Below, in pieces: positions 44,788 to 52,583 of a DNA stretch of 64,000 bases. The DNA comes from DATMER01 sp963741305. GTDB lineage: Bacteria > Acidobacteriota > Thermoanaerobaculia > Multivoradales > UBA5704. Position numbers and translations under genes: made by a program. Location of the stretch: NCBI GenBank assembly GCA_963741305.1, contig CAVUHL010000003.1, forward strand, positions 7,688,001 through 7,752,000. Reading direction: 5' to 3'. Below the pieces are notes generated by a model that saw only the letters and a list, made by a program, of their open reading frames with translations, did not search any database and was not told where the DNA came from. How positions within the stretch are numbered: the stretch's first letter is position 1; every line of letters begins with the position of its first letter.

Positions 44788-45354
44788 TCACCCTAACCCG
44801 GAGAATTCCACCGCGATGCCCGCCATGCGGGTGGCCTCCTCGGGATCCTCGGCGGCCACCGCAGCCATCGCCGCCTCCCGGGCCGCGGCCGCGAGAGCCC
44901 AGGCGTGGTACTCGCCGTCGCCCAGCTTCACGACCGCCGCCCTCTGGCTCGGGGTCAGGGCCGCCAAACGCGGGAGCTGCTCCCGCGCCTGGCGGCGGTC
45001 CTCGTCGTTGGGCTTGGGGTCCGGCGGCTGCAGGGTGAGCAGGCGTTCGTAGGTTCTGAAGAAATGGGCTCGGGCGGTCTCGGCGAACCTGTCCGCGAGA
45101 TCGTCGATCCCCTGGCCCACCCGCAGCCTCTTGCGGCGGCGCAGGTCCAGAAGCTCGAGCACCTCGTCCCCGAAACCGGGGCCTACCCCGGCGGCACGGG
45201 CCGCGCGCTCCAGCTTGTCGGGGCCCGGCCGTGTCAGGCCGAGCTCGTGGCCCGCGTACGTGCCCGCGTCCATCTCGATCGCCTGGCAGAATTTCTCCTG
45301 GGTCAGGCCGGAGAGCGCCCGGTAGAGGCGGATCTTCAGGTTCTCGGGGTCCAT
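44788..45354 (-). CDS. HTH-domain protein with truncated TPR-type tail
   Basis: A 188-residue protein. The N-terminus is an XRE-like HTH (LKIRLYRALSGLTQEKFCQAIE...YAGHELGLTRPGPDKLERAA, quoted in parts) and the C-terminus ends within a segment (KLGDGEYHAWALAAAAREAA) that matches the region before the TPR repeats in the paralogue at 45636. GGAGAAG lies three bases from the ATG at 45354, and the longer frame to 45396 lacks such a site. Its stop lies just inside the palindromic element's flank. Confidence 0.6.
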   Translation of the reverse strand: MDPENLKIRLYRALSGLTQEKFCQAIEMDAGTYAGHELGLTRPGPDKLERAARAAGVGPGFGDEVLELLDLRRRKRLRVGQGIDDLADRFAETARAHFFRTYERLLTLQPPDPKPNDEDRRQAREQLPRLAALTPSQRAAVVKLGDGEYHAWALAAAAREAAMAAVAAEDPEEATRMAGIAVEFSGLG

Positions 45355-45455
45355 GGCTTCTCCTCCACTGGCGCGGACGTCTGAAAAATCACACACTTGC
45401 CAAGTGCGGTCCGCGTGGGCCAGGATGGCCCGATCCCTGGCGCCGCACGGAGACC

Positions 45456-45641
45456 ATGTCCATGCGCAAAACGCTCATCTTCGTTGCTCTCGTCGCAGCT
45501 CTCGCCGCCGGGCGGCCTGTATGGTCGCTCCTCGCTTCCATCTGGGGGGATTCCTGCGCGAGCCAGCCCGGCAGGTGCATCGTCACCCCGCAGACCGACG
45601 AGGGTCTCGGCATGGACCCCGACGGCAAGCCGCGCTCATGA
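45456..45641 (+). CDS. Small secreted peptide
   Basis: A 61-residue protein with a signal peptide (MRKTLIFVALVAALAAG) and a short mature part with two Cys (SCASQPGRC) ending DPDGKPRS. GGAG is three bases before the ATG. It is divergent from the HTH gene (101 bases) and overlaps the converging HTH-TPR gene by six. Function unknown. Confidence 0.5.
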   Translation: MSMRKTLIFVALVAALAAGRPVWSLLASIWGDSCASQPGRCIVTPQTDEGLGMDPDGKPRS

Positions 45642-47114
45642 CTCGAACTTGAGGCCCTTGTCGTGCCGGGCTCGGAAGAGGAACCCCAGGACGCGGCGGG
45701 CCAGGCCCTCGTCCGCCGTGTCCGCCTCCGCCGCATCCTGGAAGAGCTGCAGAGCGGCCAGCGCCTCGCGGTGCACCTTCCTGGACGTGAAAACGTCGGC
45801 CAACTTCGGCGTGAGCGCCTTGACCTCCGCCGTCTTCCCCTCCTTGAGCAGCAGGGCGGATAGCTCCAGCAGGGCGAGGGCCACGTCGTAGTGCATCCCC
45901 TTGTCGGCAAACTGGCGCAGCGCCAGCTCCAGGTCTGAGCGCGCGTCATCCCGGCCCATCCCGGCGGCGATTCTGCCCTTCAGCCACGTCAGCCGGGGAA
46001 TCTCGTTCTCGTCCCCTCGGGAGGTGACGATCTCCCGCACCTCGTGCAACAGCGCGAGGGCTTCCACGAAGCGGCCCGGGTGGGTGTAGGCGATCGCGAG
46101 GTTGAAGCGAAGCGTGTAGGACGTGCGCGGATCGCGCTCCTTCTCCGCCAGGGGCGCGGCTTCGAGGTAGGTCTCGATCGCCTGCTCATAATCACCCATG
46201 GCCTCCTGGGTGAATCCTTTCTTGACGAGCACGCGCGCCAGATGATGAGTGATGGGCCGTGCCTCGGCCAAGAGGTCCAGGGCGATTTCGAACTCTCGCC
46301 TTGCTCGGCGCAGAGAAGCCTCCAGGTCGAGCAGCCGTCCGGGATCGAGAATGCCGTCCGGGTCGGAGCCGGCGAGCCACAGGCGCTTGGGCTCTTCGAA
46401 GGCTGCGAACGCAGCCTTCAACTCACCCTTGGAGCGGAGGACGTTGGAACCGAAGGCGCCCGCGTAGCCACGGACCCGATTCAGCCATGCTTCGGGTCCC
46501 CGGACCCGCTCCGCGATCTCGACCGCGAGCCGTGCCCAGGAGGCAGCCTCCTCGAAGCTGCGCGAGGTGGCTTTGGCCGATTCCTCGGCGGTGATCTCCA
46601 TCAGCGCCCAGTGCTGGTACTTGCCGACCATCCGGACGACGGCGAGGCGCTCGTCCACCGTCTTGAGCGCCGCGAGGCGCTCGAGCTGGCCGCGGGCGAG
46701 CTGGCGGAGAGGCTCGGCCTCGCCGGGCAGGGGGTAACGGTCCAGGGGCGGCATCTCGCGGGTGAGGGAGACGAGCTCCAGCAGGAGCTCGCGTTGCCGC
46801 TCCGTGCTCTTCAGGAGCTCCAACTCCAGCTCATCGGCCTCCGCGGGCGTGAGCCAGCCCGGCAGGTCGAGGGCGTCGAGGGATTCGAGCCAGGTCGCGG
46901 TGGAGGCGGCATGCGCCAAGCGGGAGTCGAGCGCGGCGAGCGTCTGCAGGAACTGGTCCTCCTCGATCGGCGCCTGCCTCCTCTTGCTGGAGATCAGGTT
47001 CCAGATCTTGTGGCCAGCCTTGCCGCAACGCGCCCCGATCTGCTCCTGGCTGACGTCCCGGACATCCCACAGGACCTTCAGGATCCGCTTGCGCAGCGTC
47101 GGATTGATTCGCAT
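45636..47114 (-). CDS. HTH-TPR regulatory protein
   Basis: A 492-residue protein. Residues 1-60 have an HTH-like segment (LRKRILKVLWDVRDVSQEQIGARCGKAGHKIW, quoted in part), then a helical region and from about 200 a long TPR array (AFAAFEEPKRLWL; YTHPGRFVEALALLHEV; ALLELSALLLKEGKTAEVKAL). Start taken at ATG 47114 because the upstream frame to 47288 overlaps the small plus-strand gene and has no domain features. Full-length counterpart of the split genes at 43584 and 44788. Probably a transcription regulator or scaffold; targets unknown. Confidence 0.65.
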   Translation of the reverse strand: MRINPTLRKRILKVLWDVRDVSQEQIGARCGKAGHKIWNLISSKRRQAPIEEDQFLQTLAALDSRLAHAASTATWLESLDALDLPGWLTPAEADELELELLKSTERQRELLLELVSLTREMPPLDRYPLPGEAEPLRQLARGQLERLAALKTVDERLAVVRMVGKYQHWALMEITAEESAKATSRSFEEAASWARLAVEIAERVRGPEAWLNRVRGYAGAFGSNVLRSKGELKAAFAAFEEPKRLWLAGSDPDGILDPGRLLDLEASLRRARREFEIALDLLAEARPITHHLARVLVKKGFTQEAMGDYEQAIETYLEAAPLAEKERDPRTSYTLRFNLAIAYTHPGRFVEALALLHEVREIVTSRGDENEIPRLTWLKGRIAAGMGRDDARSDLELALRQFADKGMHYDVALALLELSALLLKEGKTAEVKALTPKLADVFTSRKVHREALAALQLFQDAAEADTADEGLARRVLGFLFRARHDKGLKFES

Positions 47115-47270
47115 GGTTTGGTCTGCGGCAGGATATCTGAGTTTCCAGAGAAAATCGAGGAAGGCTCTCCCGCATCGCGTCCAGAGATCAAAGTAATCCG
47201 CGAAAGGAGAGCTGTTGGCGCAGATTTGTCGCCAATCTGGCGATTCTTGAGCGCCACCGCGATCGACGCC

Positions 47271-47423
47271 ATGCAGGATCATCGTCATCTGACCTCTGAA
47301 GACGTGCTCCGGTTTCTAGGGGTGGGCCTCACCCTGGAGACTCTCCGGCTCGTAATCCGCGAGCTGCTGTGGGATTGCGCTGTCTGCCAAGGGGTATTAG
47401 AGCGAGTGAAACAGGAGCTGTAG
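47271..47423 (+). CDS. Small CxxC protein
   Basis: A 50-residue protein (start MQDHRHLTSEDVLRFLGVG) whose C-terminal half (LVIRELLWDCAVCQGVLERV) has a CxxC within a helical pattern, similar in style to short anti-sigma or zinc-binding leader regions. No good ribosome-binding site, but a clean terminator follows 28 bases after the stop, which argues for a real transcript. Confidence 0.35.
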   Translation: MQDHRHLTSEDVLRFLGVGLTLETLRLVIRELLWDCAVCQGVLERVKQEL

Positions 47424-47451
47424 CACCAGCGTTTCCGGACTTCTCTTTGAT

Positions 47452-47488
47452 CCGCCCCTGCCATGGTTGGAGGGGCGGTATTTATTTT
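47452..47488 (+). terminator. Rho-independent terminator after the small CxxC gene
   Basis: CCGCCCCT and AGGGGCGG (eight perfect pairs, 11-base loop) followed by TATTTATTTT. It isolates the upstream region from the strong promoter at 47504. Confidence 0.75.
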
Positions 47489-47503
47489 GGTTGAAATTGG
47501 GTA

Positions 47504-47532
47504 TTGACAGACCACGAACGTTGGTCTACGAT
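47504..47532 (+). promoter_or_regulatory. Consensus promoter with embedded operator palindrome
   Basis: TTGACA (47504-47509), exactly 17 bases, TACGAT (47527-47532). The spacer plus edges contain AGACCA-N7-TGGTCT (47509-47527), a six-base inverted repeat lying between the promoter boxes, where a repressor would block polymerase. It drives the two small genes that follow. Confidence 0.75.
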
Positions 47533-47624
47533 CTGTTCGTCGGAAGTAGTTAAGTGGACCAGACGGAAACAGGACTCACGTCCGAAGCCAATATCGGCCC
47601 GGACTTATCCAAAAGGAGATAGTT

Positions 47625-47981
47625 ATGAGTCACGCAGAGCAGGTGAGTATCAACGCAGTGCAGGAGGCTCCGGTAGCGGTGATCGCAGTACTGCCGGACA
47701 AGGCGCACCTGAAGCCGGAGCGGGTGCAGCAGACGTTGGCGAGGCTGATGGGCTGGGAGGAGCGTCCGGGCGTGCCGGGCCTCCACCGGGTCCGCGGGTT
47801 CGCCAGCGGGATGGAGTCGGAGGCCTACGCCGGGCTGGTGGTCAGGCTGGCGACGCGCCGCCGGCAGCAGGTGAGTGTCGATCTGTCGGGCAAGCAGGTG
47901 CACGTCACGATCCAGGGACGCCCCGGCCGCAAGGCCGGATTCACGGACGCCGCCTACGACCTGGCCTGCGCGCTGGGCTAA
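47625..47981 (+). CDS. Hypothetical small protein A
   Basis: A 118-residue basic protein (start MSHAEQVSINAVQEAPVAV) with no recognised domain. The middle (RVQQTLARLMGWEERPGVPG) and the end (SGKQVHVTIQGRPGRKAGFTD) suggest a compact alpha/beta fold. AAAAGGAG is six bases before the ATG. First gene after the strong regulated promoter, with a leader of about 85 bases. Confidence 0.75.
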   Translation: MSHAEQVSINAVQEAPVAVIAVLPDKAHLKPERVQQTLARLMGWEERPGVPGLHRVRGFASGMESEAYAGLVVRLATRRRQQVSVDLSGKQVHVTIQGRPGRKAGFTDAAYDLACALG

Positions 47982-48011
47982 TCGGCAAAACCAGGAAAGG
48001 AGAGAACGAGT

Positions 48012-48401
48012 ATGGCTACCACATCACAGGCAGATTTCGTCACTGACTGGAGGTTCACGATCACCGGGGTGGATGCGAACCCCGGGGACCTCGCGGCGGC
48101 GCAGGAGGACCGGTTGCGGCTCGGAAGCGTGCTGTTGAACGCGGAGGAGGCGAAGCAGCGTCAGAAGTACCACCAGGCCAAGTTCCAGCAGGCGACGCGA
48201 GACCTGGAGGATGCGATCGATGAGGGCCGTGTGCTGCACACGCAGATCCGGAACTACATCCGCGCGGTCTATGGGCTGACGAGCGAGAAGCTGGTGGAGT
48301 TCAAGCTGAAGCCCCGCCGGTCAAAGAAAAAGCCGTCTCAGACGGGCCCCACCCCAACTGAGACGGCCGCTCCCGAGACCGATGGCACGATCCAGAAGTA
48401 G
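48012..48401 (+). CDS. Hypothetical small protein B
   Basis: A 129-residue protein. Residues 1-40 are mixed, 45-85 form a charged helix (AEEAKQRQKYHQAKFQQATR), then IRNYIRAVYGLTSEKLVEF and a basic tail (KPRRSKKKPSQTG). GGAG lies eight bases before the ATG. It follows gene A by 30 bases and precedes a terminator, so the two form one operon. Function not recognised. Confidence 0.75.
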   Translation: MATTSQADFVTDWRFTITGVDANPGDLAAAQEDRLRLGSVLLNAEEAKQRQKYHQAKFQQATRDLEDAIDEGRVLHTQIRNYIRAVYGLTSEKLVEFKLKPRRSKKKPSQTGPTPTETAAPETDGTIQK

Positions 48402-48424
48402 GAGCAGTATACCCTAAGTTTGCC

Positions 48425-48451
48425 CGGGGGGCTACCCGCCCCCCGCTTTTT
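48425..48451 (+). terminator. Terminator of the two-gene operon
   Basis: CGGGGGG-CTACCCG-CCCCCCG followed by C and TTTTT. Strong intrinsic terminator, 23 bases after the stop of gene B. Confidence 0.85.
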
Positions 48452-48583
48452 AGCTCCCTCGTCTACCAGGAAGCCGGACGGCCCCCGGGCGATACCGGTT
48501 TTGCGGCAGCCAAGCAGGAGCATCAGGGATGGGGAGGTTCCCGCCCGCGGGTTCTTTGACAACCGATGTACCAGTGTTTTTGA

Positions 48584-48623
48584 CCAGGGCAGGCCCCTGC
48601 GCGGCGGGTGGGGTCTGCCCTGG
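48584..48623. repeat. Inverted repeat before the ATPase/TOPRIM pair
   Basis: CCAGGGCAGGCCCC and GGGGTCTGCCCTGG pair over 13 of 14 bases around a 12-base loop. There is no T-run. It ends 54 bases before the ATPase start and might be a boundary, an operator or a transcript structure. Confidence 0.55.
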
Positions 48624-48676
48624 TAGCGCGCTTATCGAAGAGGTGGTAAATTGGTTTCCCTCTTGCTGCGGAACCG

Positions 48677-50206
48677 ATGCTGACACGACTCAAGGTAAAC
48701 GGGTTCAAGAATCTCGTCGATGTAGACGTGTCGTTCGGGCCTTTCACGTGCGTTGCCGGCGCCAATGGCGTTGGCAAGTCGAACCTGTTCGATGCGATCA
48801 CGTTCCTGAGCGCTCTTGCCGAAATGCCGTTAAGAGAGGCGGCTCTGTCGGTACGCAGTCCTGATAGCGGGAGGGCTTCTGACCTTCGGAGCATCTTCCA
48901 TCGAGTCGGAGGCGCGCTCGCGCAGGAAATGACCCTGGAGGCAGAGATGCTGATCCCTGAGGTCAGCGTCGATGATCTTGGACAGGAGGCCAAGGCGGCG
49001 ATCACCTTCCTCCGATACCTCCTGGTTCTGGAATTGAGCCCGACGGGCTTGTGCATCCGGCGCGAGGAGTTGACCCATATCAACCTGAGTGAAGCCAGGA
49101 GCCACCTCAACTTCCCGCACTCTCCGCCTTGGCGGAAGTCCGTGGCCAGTGGACGCAGGACGAGTCCATTCATCTCGACCGAGGTCGGCGACGGTGTGAC
49201 ATACATCAAGCTCCATCAGGACCAGGGGAAGGATTACAAAGGTGGAGGTTCTCCGCGCCGCCATGTTGCTGAGAGGCTCCCGCGGACTGTCCTCTCGAAC
49301 GTCAACGCCGCTGAAAGTGCCACCGCCGTGGTGGCTCGCCGTGAGATGCAGTCCTGGCGAGTCCTCCAACTGGAACCTTCCGCTCTGAGAGCGCCGGATC
49401 TTTTCACGGCGCCAAGGTCCATTGCGACGAATGGAGCCCACCTTCCTGCAACCCTTGCTCGTCTCGCCAAGCTGGACATCAACCCGGTGGCGCGGCGGCT
49501 TGTAGAGCCGGCGGCGGAGGCAGGGGATCAAACGGCGGCTTTATACGCAAGAGTAGCGAATCGTTTGGCTGAGTTGATAGAAGGTGTGGCATCGATCCGA
49601 GTGGATGTGGATGAGCGTCGTGAGCTCTTGACCCTGATGCTCAAGGATCGGGACGGTACAGAGCACGAGGCGCGTTCGCTTTCGGACGGCACGCTTCGGT
49701 TTCTTGCACTTGCCATCCTGGAGAGTGACTCGGAAGCTCGTGGCGTGCTCTGCATGGAGGAACCAGAGAACGGTATCCATCCGGAGCGCATCCCGGCGAT
49801 GTTGCGCCTCCTGCAAGATCTGGCCGTGGATGCGAAGGCGCCAGTCGATGGAGACAATCCTCTTCGGCAAGTCATCGTCAATACCCACTCTCCGGTGGTC
49901 GCCAGCCAGGTTCCCGAGGATTCTCTGCTCTTGGCCGTTCCTCAAACGCTTCGAAAAGAGGGACGGCTTGTTACTCTCCCGGCCTTTCGCTGGTTGCCTG
50001 GAACGTGGCGTGGTCAGGAATCGCCGAAGACGCCAACGGTGGCACTCGGCCAACTGATCTCATATTTGAGCCCGGTTGATCCGACTCCGAGCCTGGACCT
50101 GATCAGTGCAACACTCAAGGGTGATGAGCGACGCCGTGCTTCGAAGCGGGTCATCGACCGTGAAGACGTGCAAACCTGGCTGCCCTTCCCCACGCAAGAC
50201 CCTTGA
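48677..50206 (+). CDS. RecF/SMC-like AAA ATPase of a candidate defence pair
   Basis: A 509-residue ATPase of the OLD/AAA_21 type. Walker A GANGVGKSNL (residues 28-37), Walker B region GVLCMEEPENGIHP with the expected acidic pair as EE, and the H-loop VIVNTHSPVVAS. Its middle is a large insert without a known enzymatic domain. One hand-counted line (49561-49620) has 32 G+C of 60, lower than most neighbours, which fits transfer. It overlaps the TOPRIM-like gene by four bases. Such pairs are a common theme in phage-defence systems such as PARIS or OLD-type modules. Confidence 0.8.
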   Translation: MLTRLKVNGFKNLVDVDVSFGPFTCVAGANGVGKSNLFDAITFLSALAEMPLREAALSVRSPDSGRASDLRSIFHRVGGALAQEMTLEAEMLIPEVSVDDLGQEAKAAITFLRYLLVLELSPTGLCIRREELTHINLSEARSHLNFPHSPPWRKSVASGRRTSPFISTEVGDGVTYIKLHQDQGKDYKGGGSPRRHVAERLPRTVLSNVNAAESATAVVARREMQSWRVLQLEPSALRAPDLFTAPRSIATNGAHLPATLARLAKLDINPVARRLVEPAAEAGDQTAALYARVANRLAELIEGVASIRVDVDERRELLTLMLKDRDGTEHEARSLSDGTLRFLALAILESDSEARGVLCMEEPENGIHPERIPAMLRLLQDLAVDAKAPVDGDNPLRQVIVNTHSPVVASQVPEDSLLLAVPQTLRKEGRLVTLPAFRWLPGTWRGQESPKTPTVALGQLISYLSPVDPTPSLDLISATLKGDERRRASKRVIDREDVQTWLPFPTQDP

Positions 50207-50829
50207 GCAGCCTCACGTTCACCCTCCTCTCCGACGGTTCCTCCGACCGCGCTCTCCTGCCGGTCCTTCAGTGGCTTCTGAGGCAGCACTCGCTATGGGA
50301 CTTTCAGCCTCAATGGGCAGACCTCCGCCGGCTCCGTCAGCCTCCGAGAACCTTGCAGACGAGACTTCAGGCGGCGCTTCAACTTTATCCCTGCGACCTC
50401 CTGTTCGTTCACCGTGATGCGGAAAGTGAGGACCGTGAGGCTCGGGTTGAAGAGATCCGCCAGCACTTGACCGGGTTGAATAACCAGACGGCGGTCTGCG
50501 TGGTGCCTGTGCGTATGCAGGAAGCCTGGTTTCTCTTCGACGAGCGCGCCATTCGTCTGGCTTCAGACAACCCTGGCGGGCGGATTCCACTTTCACTGCC
50601 CTCTCTCGATCGGATTGAAAGTGTCGCCGATCCCAAGAGTGTCCTTTTTGATCTGCTTTACAAAGCCAGCGGACTCAGGCCCGGCCGCCAGCACCGGTTC
50701 GTCCCGGCGCTGAGGCTCCACCGTCTGGCGGAGATCATCGAAGACTTTTCGCCATTGCGCCGTTTGCCGGCTTTCCGCGCGCTAGAAGACGAGATGCAGG
50801 TCGTGTTGTCCGAGCGCGACTGGACTTGA
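50203..50829 (+). CDS. TOPRIM/DUF4276-like protein of the defence pair
   Basis: A 208-residue protein with a TOPRIM-like layout: an early LLSDGSSDRALLPVLQWLL segment, then the acidic strand DLLFVHRDAESED, and the segment VVPVRMQEAWFLFDERAI that recalls the 'E.W.L.D' region of DUF4276 proteins. It is a plausible metal-dependent nuclease effector activated by the ATPase. TTG start in a TTGA overlap. No Shine-Dalgarno of note; translation probably coupled. Confidence 0.65.
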   Translation: MSSLTFTLLSDGSSDRALLPVLQWLLRQHSLWDFQPQWADLRRLRQPPRTLQTRLQAALQLYPCDLLFVHRDAESEDREARVEEIRQHLTGLNNQTAVCVVPVRMQEAWFLFDERAIRLASDNPGGRIPLSLPSLDRIESVADPKSVLFDLLYKASGLRPGRQHRFVPALRLHRLAEIIEDFSPLRRLPAFRALEDEMQVVLSERDWT

Positions 50830-50863
50830 CGCCCCAACCTCCCGGCCCTACGCTGATCCTGTC

Positions 50864-51046
50864 TTGAGCGACCACCCCGATCCGCCCCCCGCCCCTCTCG
50901 GCGACGCGCCTCCGGTGGAGGCCAGCCCCGAGGAGGTCATGCGCACCTGCCCGAACTGCGGCCGGCGGCTCGAGGAGCGCAGGTGCAAGCTTTTCTGCCC
51001 CGAGCCCCGCTGTGGCTTCTATCTGTCCTGCGCCGATTATTACTAG
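50864..51046 (+). CDS. Small zinc-ribbon protein
   Basis: Up to 60 residues with TCPNCGRRLEERRCKLFC and CGFYLSCADYY: two CxxC/CxxxxC pairs forming a zinc ribbon. The annotated TTG start at 50864 is uncertain; ATG 50939 would give a 35-residue protein that contains the whole motif. Function unknown. Confidence 0.5.
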   Translation: MSDHPDPPPAPLGDAPPVEASPEEVMRTCPNCGRRLEERRCKLFCPEPRCGFYLSCADYY

Positions 51047-51129
51047 AAATACTAGGGAACCAGATTCCCCGCCCCCCGTTCTAATCCCCCAGAGGCGCCT
51101 CTCCAACGTTCCATTCAGGAGGTGGAGAG

Positions 51130-51528
51130 ATGAATGTTTCCGAGAAGACTGCCGTCCGTAGCGAGATCAACGTCACTCCTTTGGTCGACGTCTGCCTGGT
51201 GCTCCTGATCATCTTCATGGTGGTCACGCCGCTGCTCTACAAACAGGTCGAGGTCCAACTCCCGAAGACACAAGGGCCGGGTGAGGTCGATCAAGCGGAG
51301 AGGCTGATCAAGGTGGCCATCCTGGAGAACGGCACCATCCGGGTAGACGGGCTGCCCGTGCCGCGCGCGCACCTCACGAGCACCCTGACCCAGATGTTTG
51401 AGCTGGACCGGCCAATCGCGGTGGAAGGGGACCGGCGGCTCTCTTACGGCGAGGTCCGTGGCATCCTGGAGCTCATCCAGAGGGCTGGCTTCCGCCAGGT
51501 GGGGCTGGTGGCGGAGAGGGAGGGGTAG
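51130..51528 (+). CDS. ExbD/TolR-family biopolymer transport protein
   Basis: A 132-residue inner-membrane protein with one N-terminal transmembrane segment (VDVCLVLLIIFMVVTPLLY) containing the conserved Asp, and a periplasmic domain. It normally works with ExbB/TolQ to energise outer-membrane transport, but no partner lies in the window. GGAGG is about seven bases before the ATG. Confidence 0.9.
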   Translation: MNVSEKTAVRSEINVTPLVDVCLVLLIIFMVVTPLLYKQVEVQLPKTQGPGEVDQAERLIKVAILENGTIRVDGLPVPRAHLTSTLTQMFELDRPIAVEGDRRLSYGEVRGILELIQRAGFRQVGLVAEREG

Positions 51529-51573
51529 GGGACCTCTGTTATCGTATGGCCTTCCAAGCATGGGAGACCAGAC

Positions 51574-52548
51574 ATGAACACTATGCGGATTCTCTGGACG
51601 TTGACCTTCGGACTTCTGGCGCTCGGCGGCCAAGCCTCGGCGCAGGGGCTGGGGGATGGCAGGGGTATCGACCACGTCGGCCCGATGGTGCGTCTCGAGA
51701 ATTTCGAGGATGCGGTGGACGTCTGGAGTGACCAGCTCGGGTTCGCGGCCACGCCGGTCCTGCTCTCCCCCCTGGGGGCCAAGAACAGCCTGATCTGGTT
51801 CGAGGACCAGACGTACCTGGAGATCCTGGCCTTCACGGAGCTCAACGAGTTCACGGCGCCGTTCCTGGCGTTTCTGGAGGACCACGAGGGCGCCAAGTAC
51901 TATGGCGCCGACGTGGTGGATGCCGCCCAGGCGACGGCGTTCCTGAGCGGCGCGGGCTACGGCTACGTCGGCCCGATTCCGGCGGCGCCCATCACCCTCG
52001 AAGCGACCGGCGAGACCATCGGGTCCCTCCCTCTCTGGTACTCGATCATCCTGACCGGTCCGCTCGCCCCCGACAACTCGATGTTCCTTTTGGACTACGA
52101 CGAGGCCCAGATACAGCAGATGTTCGCCGAGTTTCCGGAGCTGGCGCCGCAGCCTCATCCCAACACGGCGGAGAGGATCGACACCCTCTGGCTGGTGGTC
52201 TCGGACCTGGACGCGGCCATCGCGTTCTACGAGGGCCTCGGCCTGGATGTCCGCTTCAAGAACAAGAAGGTCCATTACCTCGGCGCCCGTGGCGCGGAGG
52301 TGCGGTACAACAACAACACCCTCGCTCTGTTGCAGCCGGACGGCCCCGGCCTGGTCGCGGACTTCGTGGCGGACCGCGGCGAGGGGATCATGGGTGTGAG
52401 CATCGAGGTTGGCAATCTCCAGACCGCACTCTCCCTCGTCAACGGCAATACCGGCCTTGGCCTGCAGTCCTTCAAGTACAAGGGCCGTGACCGGTTCCTC
52501 GTCCCGGCCTCCCTGACCCATGGCTTCCTGCTTGAACTAATCGAGTAG
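51574..52548 (+). CDS. Exported glyoxalase-like/VOC-fold protein
   Basis: A 324-residue protein with a signal peptide (to about GGQASAQ) and a Glyoxalase_3-like body: IDHVGPMVRLENFEDAVDVW, LEILAFTE, and a second VOC-like half starting TLWLVVSDLDAAIAFYEGLG. VOC metal ligands are not fully clear, so enzymatic function is open. GGGAGACC precedes the ATG. Confidence 0.75.
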   Translation: MNTMRILWTLTFGLLALGGQASAQGLGDGRGIDHVGPMVRLENFEDAVDVWSDQLGFAATPVLLSPLGAKNSLIWFEDQTYLEILAFTELNEFTAPFLAFLEDHEGAKYYGADVVDAAQATAFLSGAGYGYVGPIPAAPITLEATGETIGSLPLWYSIILTGPLAPDNSMFLLDYDEAQIQQMFAEFPELAPQPHPNTAERIDTLWLVVSDLDAAIAFYEGLGLDVRFKNKKVHYLGARGAEVRYNNNTLALLQPDGPGLVADFVADRGEGIMGVSIEVGNLQTALSLVNGNTGLGLQSFKYKGRDRFLVPASLTHGFLLELIE

Positions 52549-52583
52549 TTGCGGGGCCTGGTTCTACATTGTAGAATCAGGCC
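52549..52583 (+). promoter_or_regulatory. Promoter with palindromic operator abutting the permease ATG
   Basis: TTGCGG (52549-52554), 17 bases, TAGAAT (52572-52577). The 29-base palindrome GGCCTGGTTCTACA-T-TGTAGAATCAGGCC (52555-52583; 13 of 14 pairs) covers the spacer and -10 and touches the ATG. Transcription would begin at or next to the A of ATG, so the message is predicted leaderless. PadR-family proteins bind palindromes of this kind, and a PadR gene closes the operon. Confidence 0.75.

Noticed and set aside
48556..48585. TTGACA as promoter of the ATPase gene
   Set aside because: No acceptable -10 lies 16-18 bases downstream; the true promoter remains unknown.
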